Notes under the pieces: generated by a model | What the model was told of the DNA's origin: nothing | Database searches by the model: none | Seen by the model: only the letters and a program-made list of their open reading frames with translations | Shown here: piece after piece, positions 24,226-33,933 of the stretch | How the letters are laid out: every line of letters starts with the position of its first letter | Position numbering within the stretch: position 1 is the stretch's first letter | Made by a program: the position numbers and the translations under genes | From: Hydrogenophilus thermoluteolus | GTDB lineage: Bacteria > Pseudomonadota > Gammaproteobacteria > Burkholderiales > Rhodocyclaceae | Assembly (NCBI RefSeq): GCF_003574215.1 | Contig: NZ_AP018559.1 | Coordinates: forward strand, 1 to 64,000 | Direction of reading: 5' to 3' | Length of the DNA: 64,000 nucleotides

Positions 24226-25699
24226 TTTGACTGTGTCACAAAATTTTTCTTCACCCCCTACCTACGCGCTCTCCCGCAGCAGGGACACCTCAAGAGCTGT
24301 CGGGCGATGTGTTGGGCAATCCAATAGCGAATCGTTGCGATCGAGTCGGGTACGTGGCGTTGTGCCCTTGGGGCTTCCCCGGGGGACGTACCAGTGGGGT
24401 AAGGCAGGCGCTTGTGGGAAAAGACCGTTTTTTTTATCCCGGCCTTTGAGTCGTTGCAGGAGCAGAAACCCGTAGGCGGCAATCGTGAGCGTAGCATGGT
24501 GGTGAAACCCGCGCCAGTTGCGCCCTTCGTAGTGGCCAAGCCCCACTTCCTGTTTGAGTTCGCGGTAATCGCGCTCGATGCGCCAGCGCATCTTGACGGT
24601 ATGAACCAGCTGCGTCAATGGGTAGGTCTCGGGAAGCGTGCAGAGAAAGTAGTGGCTCGGTTCGCTTTCCGTTTCCGGCCATTCGATGAGCAGCCACTCG
24701 GGTTCGCGAAGGGTGGATCGCCAATAGTCACGGTGCGCGGCTCGTACCCGCACCGCCGCAAAGCGTGAGCGCAACACCCCATTGCTGCCTTCGCGCCAGG
24801 TGACCGTCCGGTAGGCGCTCTGCGGAAGGCTCAGTGCCAGCGCCTTGACCGATACCGGTTCGTGCCCAGGGCTACGACGCAGGTTTTTGGCCGGTCGCCC
24901 CCGTCCTGTGTACGGTTCCGGTTGTAAGGGTTCGACCCCAGGCGGCCACACGGTGGTCGCTTCCCGTACCGCTACCGCGTAGCGAAGACCCCACGCGGTG
25001 AGTTGATCGCGAAAATGGGTGGTGTCGCCATAAACCGCATCGGCAAGTACGACCCCAGGGGGAACGCCTGCGGCAAGCGCCTCCGAGATCTGACTGAGTG
25101 CGATTTCGGGTTTCGTCGCAAACGTCACCGTTTCCGGCACCCCCGCTTTGTTGCGCCGCTCGGGGTCATTGGCCCACGCTTCGGGTAGGTAGAGACGAAA
25201 GGCAATCGGTAGGCTTCCTTTCTCGCTTGCCAAAGAGAGCGACACAGCGACCTGGCAGTTTTCGTTTTTACCCACCTGCCCGCAGTATTGCCGGGCAACG
25301 CCCACCGAGTGGCGACCCTGTTTGGGAATGCCGGTCTCATCGACGATCCAGTAGCACGCCTCATCGAGTGCCAGGTGCGGAGCGACGATTTCGCGCACTT
25401 TGCGCAATACCGCTTCGTCCGACCACGGAGATTTCGCCACGAAGTGGTGTAGCGCCTGATGCTTGGCCTGAACCCGCTCAGGGTCAAGGTGCGCGGCAAT
25501 CGGTTCGATGCTTTTGCGCGCAATCGGCAAAAGAAGCCCCCGGCAGTAGTCCTTGAGCCCCGCATGTCGATCGGCGTGGCCCAGCACCTCAGTAAGCTCT
25601 GTGAGGTAGCACTCCAGTTCATCGATTGGTGTCATCGGGGGGCTCCTTCGGAAGGGGTCAAGATAGGAAGAGTCTAGCATCTTTTTTGACACAGTCAAA
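24226..25699 (-). mobile_element. IS701-family insertion sequence
   Basis: Inverted repeats TTTGACTGTGTCA(C/A)AAAA at 24226 and (reverse complement) ending at 25699. The flanking 4-mers are CTAG and TTAG, both fitting a YTAR target but not identical. The right border was reused as the insertion point of the neighbouring IS5. Confidence 0.85.
24262..25635 (-). CDS. IS701-family transposase
   Basis: 457 residues from MTPIDELECYLTELTEVLGH. DDE-type core: CYWIVDETGIPKQGRHSVGV (first Asp), GVVLADAVYGDTTHFRDQL (second Asp) and RWRIERDYRELKQEVGLGHY (Glu). The QYCGQVGKNENCQVAVSLSL segment is diagnostic of the family. The frame is open throughout, so the element may be active. Confidence 0.92.
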   Translation of the reverse strand: MTPIDELECYLTELTEVLGHADRHAGLKDYCRGLLLPIARKSIEPIAAHLDPERVQAKHQALHHFVAKSPWSDEAVLRKVREIVAPHLALDEACYWIVDETGIPKQGRHSVGVARQYCGQVGKNENCQVAVSLSLASEKGSLPIAFRLYLPEAWANDPERRNKAGVPETVTFATKPEIALSQISEALAAGVPPGVVLADAVYGDTTHFRDQLTAWGLRYAVAVREATTVWPPGVEPLQPEPYTGRGRPAKNLRRSPGHEPVSVKALALSLPQSAYRTVTWREGSNGVLRSRFAAVRVRAAHRDYWRSTLREPEWLLIEWPETESEPSHYFLCTLPETYPLTQLVHTVKMRWRIERDYRELKQEVGLGHYEGRNWRGFHHHATLTIAAYGFLLLQRLKGRDKKNGLFPQAPALPHWYVPRGSPKGTTPRTRLDRNDSLLDCPTHRPTALEVSLLRESA

Positions 25700-25703
25700 T
25701 TAG

Positions 25704-26932
25704 GGACACACTGATTTATTCGCAGATCGATGGGCCGAACTCATCCCTGACATGCGAGAATTGAAGTACTGACATTTGATAGGCACTTGACGATGCAAGC
25801 GAGCTTTTCCGAACTTGAATATGCGAGCAAGAAGAAAGTGACGCGGCGTGACCGGTTTCTTGCTCAAATCGACGCGGTAACGCCTTGGTCGGCGCTGGTG
25901 GCTGAGATCGAACCGTTCTACCCGAAGGGAACCGGACGAGGCCGGCCGCCGATTGGCGTGGAACGCATGCTGCGCATGTATATTGCCCAGCAGTGCTTCG
26001 GATTGTCCGATGAAGGGATCGAAGACGCCATCTACGACAGCCAGGCCATCCGGCGCTTCGTTGGCATCGACCTGTCGCGGGAGTCTGCGCCCGATGCCAC
26101 CACCCTGCTCAAGTTTCGCCGCCTGCTGGAAACGCACCATCTGACCGAGCGCATCTTCGCCGCCATCAATACCGTGCTGGCGCAGAAGGGTTTGATCCTC
26201 AAGGAAGGCACGGTCGTTGATGCCACGATCATCGCCGCACCGTCCTCGACCAAGAACCGAAGCGGCAAGCGCGATCCGGAAATGCATCAAACCAAGAAGG
26301 GCAATCAGTGGTACTTTGGCATGAAAGCCCACATTGGCGTCGATGCCGAAACCGGCATCACCCACACGCTGGTGACCACCCCGGCCAACACCAATGATGT
26401 CACCCAAGCCCATGCCCTGCTGCATGGAGAAGAGAAAGTGGCCTTTGGCGATGCGGGCTACCAGGGCGTCGAGAAGCGGCAAGAGAACCGCAACGGCAAG
26501 GTTCGATGGGAAGTCGCGATGCGTCCGGGCAAACGCAAGGCGCTGCCGAAGACGGCGATGGGCAGATTGATCGACAAGATCGAGCAACTCAAGGCAAGCG
26601 TGCGTGCCAAGGTCGAGCACCCGTTTCACATCGTCAAGAACCTCTTCGGCATGAAGAAGGTACGCTACAAGGGATTGGCGAAGAACACTGCGCAGCTCTA
26701 CACGCTCTTTGGGTTGGCGAATCTGCTGATCGCCAAGCGGCAATTGTTTGCGCTCAACGCCCAAGGTGCGTCCTGAGAGGGGCGAAATGAGGAAATTCGC
26801 CGAGAAACGGGGCGAAAGCCAGCCGAAAATGGCGGCAAAAAAGACATTTCTTGCCCACCAAAGTGTGATTGTCGAAGGGATACGGTCACTCTCGCTCATT
26901 TCCAGTCAAATGCTGATTTGTTCAGCGTGTCC
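25704..26932 (+). mobile_element. IS5-family insertion sequence, intact
   Basis: Ends GGACACACTGATTTATT and, in reverse complement, GGACACGCTGAACAAAT. It is flanked by perfect TTAG duplications at 25700-25703 and 26933-26936, the YTAR target of the IS5 group. It lies exactly at the edge of the IS701 element. Confidence 0.93.
25793..26776 (+). CDS. IS5-family transposase
   Basis: 327-residue IS5-group transposase: MQASFSELEYASKKKVTRRD start, GRGRPPIGVERMLRMYIAQQ, VDATIIAAPSSTKN (Asp), WYFGMKAHIGVDAETGITHT, VAFGDAGYQGVEKR (Asp) and VRAKVEHPFHIVKNLFG with the catalytic Glu. Full length and open. A decayed relative lies at 33934-34335. Confidence 0.93.
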   Translation: MQASFSELEYASKKKVTRRDRFLAQIDAVTPWSALVAEIEPFYPKGTGRGRPPIGVERMLRMYIAQQCFGLSDEGIEDAIYDSQAIRRFVGIDLSRESAPDATTLLKFRRLLETHHLTERIFAAINTVLAQKGLILKEGTVVDATIIAAPSSTKNRSGKRDPEMHQTKKGNQWYFGMKAHIGVDAETGITHTLVTTPANTNDVTQAHALLHGEEKVAFGDAGYQGVEKRQENRNGKVRWEVAMRPGKRKALPKTAMGRLIDKIEQLKASVRAKVEHPFHIVKNLFGMKKVRYKGLAKNTAQLYTLFGLANLLIAKRQLFALNAQGAS

Positions 26933-26936
26933 TTAG

Positions 26937-27038
26937 CATCACCTGCAAGGTATCCTGGTCCACGGGGTACCTCCTTCCTAATCCTGGTACCCCCCCCTTT
27001 TATACACAAACCCCTACACATAATTCCTTACACGACCC
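26937..27038 (-). pseudogene. 5' end of an IS256-type element (inverted repeat plus first codons)
   Basis: On the minus strand, GGGTCGTGTAAGGAATTATG (from 27038) resembles the end of the IS256-type element at 32388 (GGGTCGTGTCAAGATTTATG). It is followed by AGGAAGGAGG and a GTG start encoding VDQDTLQVML, cut by the IS701/IS5 insertions. It is probably the left-hand copy of the element that also lies right of the R-M genes. Confidence 0.55.
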
Positions 27039-27615
27039 TACAAGGTAGCCCTTCGGGCTGACCATGGATAAACTTCCCGTCGTCCACCAGGAGGTGGAGC
27101 TTGGGGCCGTGGAAGTAGACCCGTTTGCTGGGGATGAAGCCGCGGTAGGCCTTGTCTGGGGTCAGCCCTGCAGGGGCTATCTTGCAAAGGCGGGAGCGGG
27201 GGGCGCGGATATTCTCGCAGGCGGGGAGGGGGAAGGTGTCCAAGGCGTAGGCCTGGGCCTGGTGGAGGTTTTTCCAGGCCTGGGCTAGGAGGTGGGTCAG
27301 CCCCGAAGGGGCTATCTTGCGAAGGGGGAGGAAGAAGGGGTATAGGGCGTGGAGTCTGCGGTTGAAGCGACTTGGGGAGGGGACGTAGGTAAAGAGGCGC
27401 AGGTCTTTGGCGAGGGCCAGGGCCTTGTTGTGCTTGCCGCCCAGTTCCATGGCGGCCAGGATGGCGAGGGTCAGGATGGCGGAGGCTGGGGTCTTGGCTT
27501 GGGGGTCGTCTTTGTAGCCCAGGGCCTGGAGGGCATCGTCTATAATGCAAAAGGCCGCTATGATGCGCGACAGCATAGCGGCCACTATTTTTTCAGGCCT
27601 CGGGATAGGTAGCAA
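27028..27615 (-). pseudogene. IS982-like transposase, C-terminally truncated
   Basis: 195 codons with IS982 features: ALDTFPLPACENIRAPRSRL, then AYRGFIPSKRVYFHGPKLHL. The family normally continues past this point by roughly 100 residues; here it ends at a palindromic repeat. Two 26-27-bp repeats are inserted in frame, adding KIAPSGLT and KIAPAGLT to the protein. Codon use (CTCC, AGG, GGGG-rich) is Thermaceae-like. Confidence 0.65.
27041..27320. repeat. Three copies of a 26-bp palindromic repeat
   Basis: 27160-27185 and 27295-27320 read GGTCAGCCC(TGCA/CGAA)GGGGCTATCTTGC; 27041-27063 is an inverted, slightly shorter copy (CAAGGTAGCCCTTCGGGCTG...). A related copy lies near 32606-32625 in the right-hand IS256 remnant. 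All have complementary AGCCC/GGGCT arms and all interrupt transposase reading frames. Confidence 0.7.
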
Positions 27616-27622
27616 CTTGGGT

Positions 27623-27628
27623 TATGAT
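27623..27628 (+). promoter_or_regulatory. -10 box of the type III R-M operon
   Basis: TATGAT in extended context GGGTTATGATAG, 12 bp before the mod ATG. No Shine-Dalgarno sequence lies between, so the message may be nearly leaderless, a habit common in Thermus and relatives. Confidence 0.45.
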
Positions 27629-27640
27629 AGACTCTACATC

Positions 27641-29530
27641 ATGGTACCCGACAAGCTTCTCCTCACCACGCCGAACCCGATCGAGGAGCGCATCGAGGCC
27701 CTCCGCGAACTCTTCCCTGAGGCCTTCAAGGAGGGGAGGCTCGACCTGGAGACCTTCAAGCTGCTGCTCGGCGAGAGGGTGGAAACGGGGCGGGAGCGCT
27801 ACGGGCTGTCATGGGCCGGGAAGTCCGAGGCCATCCGCGCGGTGCAAATCCCCAGCAGCGGGACCCTGCGGCCCAGGCGGGATCAGTCCGTAGGCTTCGA
27901 CACCACCGAGAACGTGATCATCGAGGGGGATAACCTCGAGGTGCTCAAGCTGCTGCAGCAGGCCTACCACGGCAAGGTCAAGCTGATCTACATTGACCCC
28001 CCGTACAACACCGGCAACGACTTCGTATACCCCGACGACTTCCGGGAGGGCGTCCGGCAGTACCTTCGCTTCACCGGGCAACTCTCCGAGGATGGGGTCA
28101 GGCTGACCACCGCACCCGAAGAAGGAGGACGAATCCACAGCAGGTGGCTGTCCATGATGTACCCCCGGCTGCAACTCGCCCGAAGCCTCCTGCGGGACGA
28201 CGGGGTGATTTTCGTCAGCATTGACGACCATGAGCTGCACAACCTCCGGGCGATCATGGACGAGATTTTCGGGGAGGAGAACTTCCTCGCCACCGTTCTT
28301 TGGCAGAAAAAGTATGCCCCCTCGAATGACACCACCGATTTTTCCTACACCCATGACTATCTGCTCTCCTACGTGAAGTCTCGCCGGTTCAACGAGCAAG
28401 GGAAAGCCGTGGCGACGCTCAAACGAATGGAGCGCACGGAAGAGCAGAACCGGCTTTATAAAAACCCTGACAATGACCCCAGAGGGCCGTGGATGTCTGG
28501 GGACTATACGTGCAACAAGACAGCGGAACAGCGGCCCAACCTTTACTATCCGATCATTCATCCCAAGACCGGCAAGGAGATATGGCCGAGCCGAACTGCC
28601 GTTTGGCGCTACAGCAGAGAAAGGCACGAACAAAATGTTAGAGAAGGCCGTGTCTGGTGGGGGCTGAACCAAGAAAATGAAACACCCCGCTATAAGCGCT
28701 ACTTGAGTGAGGTTGCAGGGGTAGTGGCCGATACTTGGTGGGAGCATACCGACGTCGGGCACACCGACGAAGCGAAGAAAGAATTCAAGGCGTTGTTCGG
28801 GGAGGACGCCGACGCCTTCGATACGCCCAAGCCGGTGAGGTTGCTCAAGCGGCTGCTTCAGCTCGCTACCGAGCCCGATGCCGGGGATATCGTCCTTGAT
28901 TTCTTCGCGGGGTCAGGCACGCTGGGTCAGGCCGTGCTGGAGATGAACCAGGAGGATGGGGGCAACCGGAGGTTCGTCCTCGTCCAGCTACCCGAACCCA
29001 CCCGCAACCCCAACTATCCGACCATCAGCAGCGTGACTCGAGGCCGGGTGCAAAAAGCGGCGGAGCGCATCAGGTCGGGGGAGGAAAAATCAGCAGTCCG
29101 GCTCTTGGAGCCGGACGGCCAGGACTTGGGCTTCAGGGTCTTCAGCCTGGATACCAGCAACTTCAAGCTCTGGGACGGCGAGGCCGAGGACATTCAGGGC
29201 CAGCTCGAGGCGCTCGTGGATAACCTCGTCGAGGGGCGCAGCCAGGAGGACGTGCTCTTCGAGCTGTTGCTCAAGGCCGGTCTGCCTCTATCCTCGAAGA
29301 TTCAGGAACAGGAGATCCAGGGACAAAAGGTGTACTCGGTGGCGGAGGGGCAGTTGCTGGTCTGCCTCGAGCGGCCCATCCGGGCCGAGACCCTGCGGGC
29401 GATGATGGCCCTGGAGCCTAAGCCCCTTCAGGTGGTGTGCCTGGACGTGGCCTTCTCGGGCGACGACGCGCTCAAGACCAACATCGCCCTGGAGATGCGG
29501 GACCGGGGCATCCGCTTCCGCACGGTGTAA
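27641..29530 (+). CDS. mod: Type III restriction-modification methyltransferase (Mod)
   Basis: 629-residue N6-adenine methyltransferase of the beta class: catalytic motif DPPYNTGNDF at 119-128 precedes the SAM-binding motif DFFAGSGT at about 420-427. The region between (about 200-400) holds the target-recognition part. A fixed N-terminal part (TPNPIEERIEALRELFPEAF) is typical of type III Mod. It is followed 2 bp later by res. Codon use is GC-rich and GAG/CTC-biased, unlike the plasmid backbone, supporting transfer from a thermophile such as Thermus or Meiothermus (inference). Confidence 0.93.
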   Translation: MVPDKLLLTTPNPIEERIEALRELFPEAFKEGRLDLETFKLLLGERVETGRERYGLSWAGKSEAIRAVQIPSSGTLRPRRDQSVGFDTTENVIIEGDNLEVLKLLQQAYHGKVKLIYIDPPYNTGNDFVYPDDFREGVRQYLRFTGQLSEDGVRLTTAPEEGGRIHSRWLSMMYPRLQLARSLLRDDGVIFVSIDDHELHNLRAIMDEIFGEENFLATVLWQKKYAPSNDTTDFSYTHDYLLSYVKSRRFNEQGKAVATLKRMERTEEQNRLYKNPDNDPRGPWMSGDYTCNKTAEQRPNLYYPIIHPKTGKEIWPSRTAVWRYSRERHEQNVREGRVWWGLNQENETPRYKRYLSEVAGVVADTWWEHTDVGHTDEAKKEFKALFGEDADAFDTPKPVRLLKRLLQLATEPDAGDIVLDFFAGSGTLGQAVLEMNQEDGGNRRFVLVQLPEPTRNPNYPTISSVTRGRVQKAAERIRSGEEKSAVRLLEPDGQDLGFRVFSLDTSNFKLWDGEAEDIQGQLEALVDNLVEGRSQEDVLFELLLKAGLPLSSKIQEQEIQGQKVYSVAEGQLLVCLERPIRAETLRAMMALEPKPLQVVCLDVAFSGDDALKTNIALEMRDRGIRFRTV

Positions 29531-29532
29531 AC

Positions 29533-32208
29533 ATGAAGATCAAGTTCGAGAGCGACCAGGAGTACCAGCTCGAGGCCATCCGGGCGGTGACGGGGGTATT
29601 CGAAGGGCAGCCCTTGGGCGAGGGGCTCTACACCCTGAGCATGGAGTCCGACGAACTCTACGGCATCGCCGCCTACGCTAACCAACTGCTGCTCAGCCCG
29701 GAGGCTGTGCTGGAGAACGTCCGCCGGGTGCAAGAAGCAAACGGGCTGCCCCTGAGCGAGCGGCTCGAGGCCATCGAGATCCCCGATGGCGGCATCGCGC
29801 TCAACTTCTCGGTGGAGATGGAGACCGGGACCGGCAAAACCTACGTCTACCTCCGCACTATCTACGAGCTGCACCACCTCTACGGCTTCAAGAAGTTCAT
29901 CGTCGCCGTGCCCAACGTCGCCATCCGGGAGGGGGTGCTCTCGAACCTGCGCCTCACCAAGGAGCACTTCGGCGCCCTCTACGGCAACGTGCCGGTGGAT
30001 TATTGGGTCTACGACTCCAAGCAGGTCTCGCGGCTGCGCTCCTTCGCCACCGAGAGCACCCTGCAAATCCTCATCATCAACATCGACGCCTTCAACAAGC
30101 CGGGCAACAACGTTATTTTTCTCCCCAACGACCGGCTCTCGGGCTTCCGCCCCATCGAGTTCATCCGGGCGGCGCACCCGATCGTCATCGTGGACGAGCC
30201 GCAGAACTTCGAGAGCGACCTGGCGAAACGGGCCTTGGCAAGCCTGAACCCCCTCTGCACGCTGCGTTACTCGGCCACCCACCGCAACCCCTACAACCTG
30301 CTCTACCGGCTCGACCCGGTACGGGCCTACGACCTCGGGCTGGTCAAGCAGATCGAGGTGACGTCGGTGCTCGAGGAGGAGAACTTCAACGTTCCCTACC
30401 TGAAGCTGAAGGAGGTCAAGGCCACCAAAAGCAGCATCAGCGCGAAAGCAGAGCTCGACGTTTGGGACGGGAGCGCCACCAAGCGCAAATCCGTGACCCT
30501 CAAGCAGGGCTCCGACCTTTACGAGCTGTCGGGGGGGCGGGAGCTGTACCGGGGCTACGTGGTGGACGAGATCGACGCGGGCTTCAAGTACGTGAGTTTC
30601 GCCAATGGGGTGCGTTTGGAGGAGGGGCAGGAGCAGGGGGTGGGCGCCGACGCGCTCATGCGGGCACAGATCCGCGAAACCGTGCGGGAACACCTGAACA
30701 AGGAACTCGCCGTCGCGCGGTTGCCGGAGGGACAGCGCCTCAAGGTGCTGTCCCTGTTCTTCATCGACCGGGTGGCCAACTACCGGGGCGAAGACGCCAA
30801 GTTCCGGCGCTGGTTCGAGGAGGCCTACCTCGAGCTTTCCGCGCTCCCGGCCTACGCCTCCTTGAACCTTCCCCCGGTGGAGCAGGTGCACGGGGGCTAC
30901 TTCGCCGAGGACAGGACGGGGTGGAAGGACACCTCGGGCAACACCCAGGCCGACGAGGAGGCCTACGAGAAGATCATGCGCGATAAGGAGCGGCTCTTGT
31001 CGCTGGAGGAGCCCTTGCGCTTCATCTTCAGCCACTCGGCCTTGCGCGAGGGCTGGGACAACCCCAACGTGTTCCAGATCTGCACGCTCAACGAGACCCG
31101 CTCCGAGATCAAGAAACGCCAGGAGATCGGGCGGGGTCTGCGCCTGCCGGTGCGCGAGAACGGGGAACGCTCGTTCGACGCCCGGGTCAACCGGCTGACC
31201 GTCATCGCCAACGAGAGCTACAGGGACTTCGCCAAGGCCCTGCAGACCGAGATCGAGGAAGAGACCGGCATCGCCTTCGGGCAGGAGCGCATCAAAAACA
31301 GCCGCGAGCGGCGCACCCTCAAGCTCAAGAAGGGCTGGGAGCTCAACGAGGACTTCCGCGCGCTCTGGGAACGGATCAAGCACCACACCCGCTACCGGGT
31401 GGAGTTCGACACCGAGGACCTGGTGCGGCGGGCCGCCAAGGCCATCCGGGAGATGCCGAAGGTCGAGCGCCCGCGTTACCGCATCGAGAAGGGGCGCATC
31501 GTCCGGCTTGGCAAAGACCTCGAGACCGAACTCGCCAGGGTCAACACCGAAGACCCGGACTTCCGCCCCGCCGTCCCCGACCTGCTGGCCTACCTCCAGC
31601 GCGAGACCGAGCTGACCCGCGGCACCCTGGCCCGCATCCTCAAGGAGTCGGGGCGGCTGGCGGATGCCAAGGTGAACCCCCAGCAGTTCATCGACTTGGC
31701 CCTGTCTGCCGTCAGGAACACCCTCGAGGAGCTGATGGTGGAGGGCATCAAGTACGAACGGCTCGAGGGACAGGCCTACGACATGATGCTCTTCGAGAGC
31801 AAGGAACTCATCGGCTATCTGGACAAAATCGTCGAGGTGAGCAATTCCATCTACGACGGGGTGATCTTCCAGTCGGAGGTCGAGCGGGGCTTCGCCGAAG
31901 CCCTGGACAGGCGCGAGGACGTGAAGCTCTTCGTCAAGCTGCCCGACTGGTTCGAGGTGGACACCCCGCTGGGCAAGTACCGCCCCGACTGGGCCGTGGT
32001 CATGGTGGACGGTGAGCAGGAGAAGCTCTACTTCATCTGCGAGACCAAGGGCAGCAAGGACGTGACCAAGCTGCGCGTCAGCGAGCGCCTCAAGATCGAG
32101 AGCGGCAGGGCCCATTTCCGGGAGCTCGAGGTCCCTTACGTCGTGGAGACCTCCGCGGCCGAGCTGAGCCCCGAGCGCGTCCGATCGAGCTGCCAAGGTA
32201 GCGAATGA
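29533..32208 (+). CDS. res: Type III restriction enzyme (Res) helicase-nuclease
   Basis: 891 residues from MKIKFESDQEYQLEAIRAVT. SF2 helicase motifs: ETGTGKT at 97-103 (Walker A), VDEPQ at 220-224 (motif II) and the later QEIGRGLRLPV (motif VI). A C-terminal PD-(D/E)XK nuclease is visible as PDW at 818-820 and ETK at 837-839. All parts needed for ATP-dependent cleavage with Mod look intact. The frame is complete, so the system may be active. Confidence 0.93.
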   Translation: MKIKFESDQEYQLEAIRAVTGVFEGQPLGEGLYTLSMESDELYGIAAYANQLLLSPEAVLENVRRVQEANGLPLSERLEAIEIPDGGIALNFSVEMETGTGKTYVYLRTIYELHHLYGFKKFIVAVPNVAIREGVLSNLRLTKEHFGALYGNVPVDYWVYDSKQVSRLRSFATESTLQILIINIDAFNKPGNNVIFLPNDRLSGFRPIEFIRAAHPIVIVDEPQNFESDLAKRALASLNPLCTLRYSATHRNPYNLLYRLDPVRAYDLGLVKQIEVTSVLEEENFNVPYLKLKEVKATKSSISAKAELDVWDGSATKRKSVTLKQGSDLYELSGGRELYRGYVVDEIDAGFKYVSFANGVRLEEGQEQGVGADALMRAQIRETVREHLNKELAVARLPEGQRLKVLSLFFIDRVANYRGEDAKFRRWFEEAYLELSALPAYASLNLPPVEQVHGGYFAEDRTGWKDTSGNTQADEEAYEKIMRDKERLLSLEEPLRFIFSHSALREGWDNPNVFQICTLNETRSEIKKRQEIGRGLRLPVRENGERSFDARVNRLTVIANESYRDFAKALQTEIEEETGIAFGQERIKNSRERRTLKLKKGWELNEDFRALWERIKHHTRYRVEFDTEDLVRRAAKAIREMPKVERPRYRIEKGRIVRLGKDLETELARVNTEDPDFRPAVPDLLAYLQRETELTRGTLARILKESGRLADAKVNPQQFIDLALSAVRNTLEELMVEGIKYERLEGQAYDMMLFESKELIGYLDKIVEVSNSIYDGVIFQSEVERGFAEALDRREDVKLFVKLPDWFEVDTPLGKYRPDWAVVMVDGEQEKLYFICETKGSKDVTKLRVSERLKIESGRAHFRELEVPYVVETSAAELSPERVRSSCQGSE

Positions 32209-32387
32209 CACCTGCCCGTCCCGGCTGACCGTGTTTGGCACGGAAAACAGGCCGGGGCAGTGGGCCCTTAGCCTTTCCGCGCATTCTCCCCCTCCGCAGT
32301 GAGCCGGATGACCTCGGGCAGGGGCTTGCCCTCGGCCATGGCCTTAGCCCCCTTAACCCAAAAGGTATGCTCCACGGCCGGGAGTTG

Positions 32388-33378
32388 GGGTCGTGTCAAG
32401 ATTTATGTGTAAGCGTCTGTGTACGGGGGGCATACCTCTCCAGAAGCATCTTCTCCAGCACTTCCCGCACCTCAGCAAAGCCCTTCAATCGCCGCTCAGA
32501 CCACCTCCCCTCCTGACGCTCCGCCTCCAAGTAAAGGAGCTTAAACACAGACTCGGGTCGGGGGAACTTATGATCCCGCACCTTCGTCCCACGCCTCACC
32601 AGAACGCTAGCCCTGCGGGCTGAGCCCGGATGAACCTCTCCATCAGGTTGGTGCTCCGCAGATAGGGCCAGAGCACCTGGGGGTAATCGTGGAAACGGAG
32701 CAGAGCCCCCGAGTTCTCCCACCAGGAGGCCACCAGGGAAGGGTACCTGGCACCCCAGGCCTCCCTCAGCCTCTCCAAAGCACCCAGGGCTTCCTGTCGG
32801 CTCCCCGCCATGTACACCCCCTTCAGGTCTTGGGCCAAAAGAGCCCTGTCCCGGGAACGCACCTGCCCCAGGCTAGAGCGCACCATGTGCACCACGCACC
32901 GCTGCCACCCCGCCATGGGATAAACCCTCCTGATGGCCTCCTCTATCCCAGGTAGACCATCGGTGACCAACAGCAACACCCGCCTTAGCCCCCTTTCCCA
33001 AAGCTCCTTCAGCACCTCCCCCCAGGCATGGGCGTTCTCCGTGGGAAGGAGCCAGAAGCCCAGAACCTGCCTCTCCCCTTTGGGGGTCACCCCCAGGGCC
33101 ACGTATACGGCCGCCCTCTCCACCCCAAGTCCCTCCCTGAGCACCTTCAAGAAAAAGCCATCCAGGTAAACAAAGGCCATCTCCTCCGGCAAAGGCCGCT
33201 TCTGGAAAGCCTCGGCCGCTTCCAGCACCTGGTCGGTGATGGCGCTGATGGTTTCGTGGGTGTACCGGTGGCCCAGCAAGAGGCTCATCACCTCCGCCGC
33301 TTTGCGTTGACTCACCCCAGCGGCGTAAAGGGCAATGGCCACCTCCCCCACGTCCACCTGACGGCGGGCATAGGGTTG
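32388..33378 (-). pseudogene. IS256-type transposase remnant, right of the R-M genes
   Basis: The transposase lacks its N-terminus (cut at 33378 by an IS21 end) and runs from RRQVDVGEVAIALYAAGVSQ through FVYLDGFFLKVLREGLGVER (Asp), LLVTDGLPGIEEAIRRVYPM (Asp), WQRCVVHMVRSSLGQV to TNLMERFIR. A palindromic repeat near 32606-32625 then shifts the frame; the tail resumes as RRGTKVRDHKFPRPES and ends at 32396. The terminal repeat starts at 32388. Thermaceae-like codon use. Confidence 0.8.
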
Positions 33379-33933
33379 TGTCAACACCGACCACAATTGA
33401 CCGCTTTTCACCGATTCGAGATGTCCGGTTTTCAACGGAATGCTGCTTGGCTGCCCAGGCCGTAGGTGGTGGGCTACCTGTCTCCTTCTGGTTGGGGTAG
33501 GTTGGCCGCTTTGGTCAGGAGCCCGGCTTTGCGCTTTTCCTTGAGCCGGAAGCTCTCGCCCTTGATGTTGAGGGTGGTGGCATGATGCAGCAGCCGGTCG
33601 AGAATGGCCGTGGCCACCACTTGGTCGGCAAAGATCTCGCCCCAGTCGGCAAACCATTAGGGTCGAGTTTGCTGGACCGAATCCCGCTTCACCGTCGCGG
33701 AGGTGGCCCACCGCGCCACAGCGCACGACGCACGGTTCGCTCCGAGCATCCCACTTCTTCGGCAATCTCACGGAGATAACACCCCTTTTCTCGCATTTCG
33801 CGTATCATGAGCCAGTCCTCTCGGTTGAGCATGGCGCTTTCCTTGCTTCTTGACACAACACAAGGATGCACCAGCTTTGTCGGGAGGACATCTCAAACCG
33901 GTGTTTTGCGGACATTTACCATCGGTGCTGACA
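33379..33933 (-). mobile_element. Internally deleted IS21-family element
   Basis: The ends are TGTCAACACCGACC at 33379 and, on the minus strand, TGTCAGCACCGATG from 33933. Inside, the minus strand carries the IstA N-terminus (MLNREDWLMIREMREKGCYL and the HTH EVGCSERTVRRAL, about 33692-33829) fused to the IstB C-terminus (33476-33655). Most of istA and istB is lost, so it is immobile on its own. It sits between an IS256 remnant and an IS5 remnant with no matching target duplication. Confidence 0.8.

Noticed and set aside
29428..32241. A 937-codon open frame on the minus strand opposite res
   Set aside because: It is antisense to a clear restriction enzyme gene, is Leu/Gly/His-rich without recognisable motifs, and arises from the strong GC bias at third positions.
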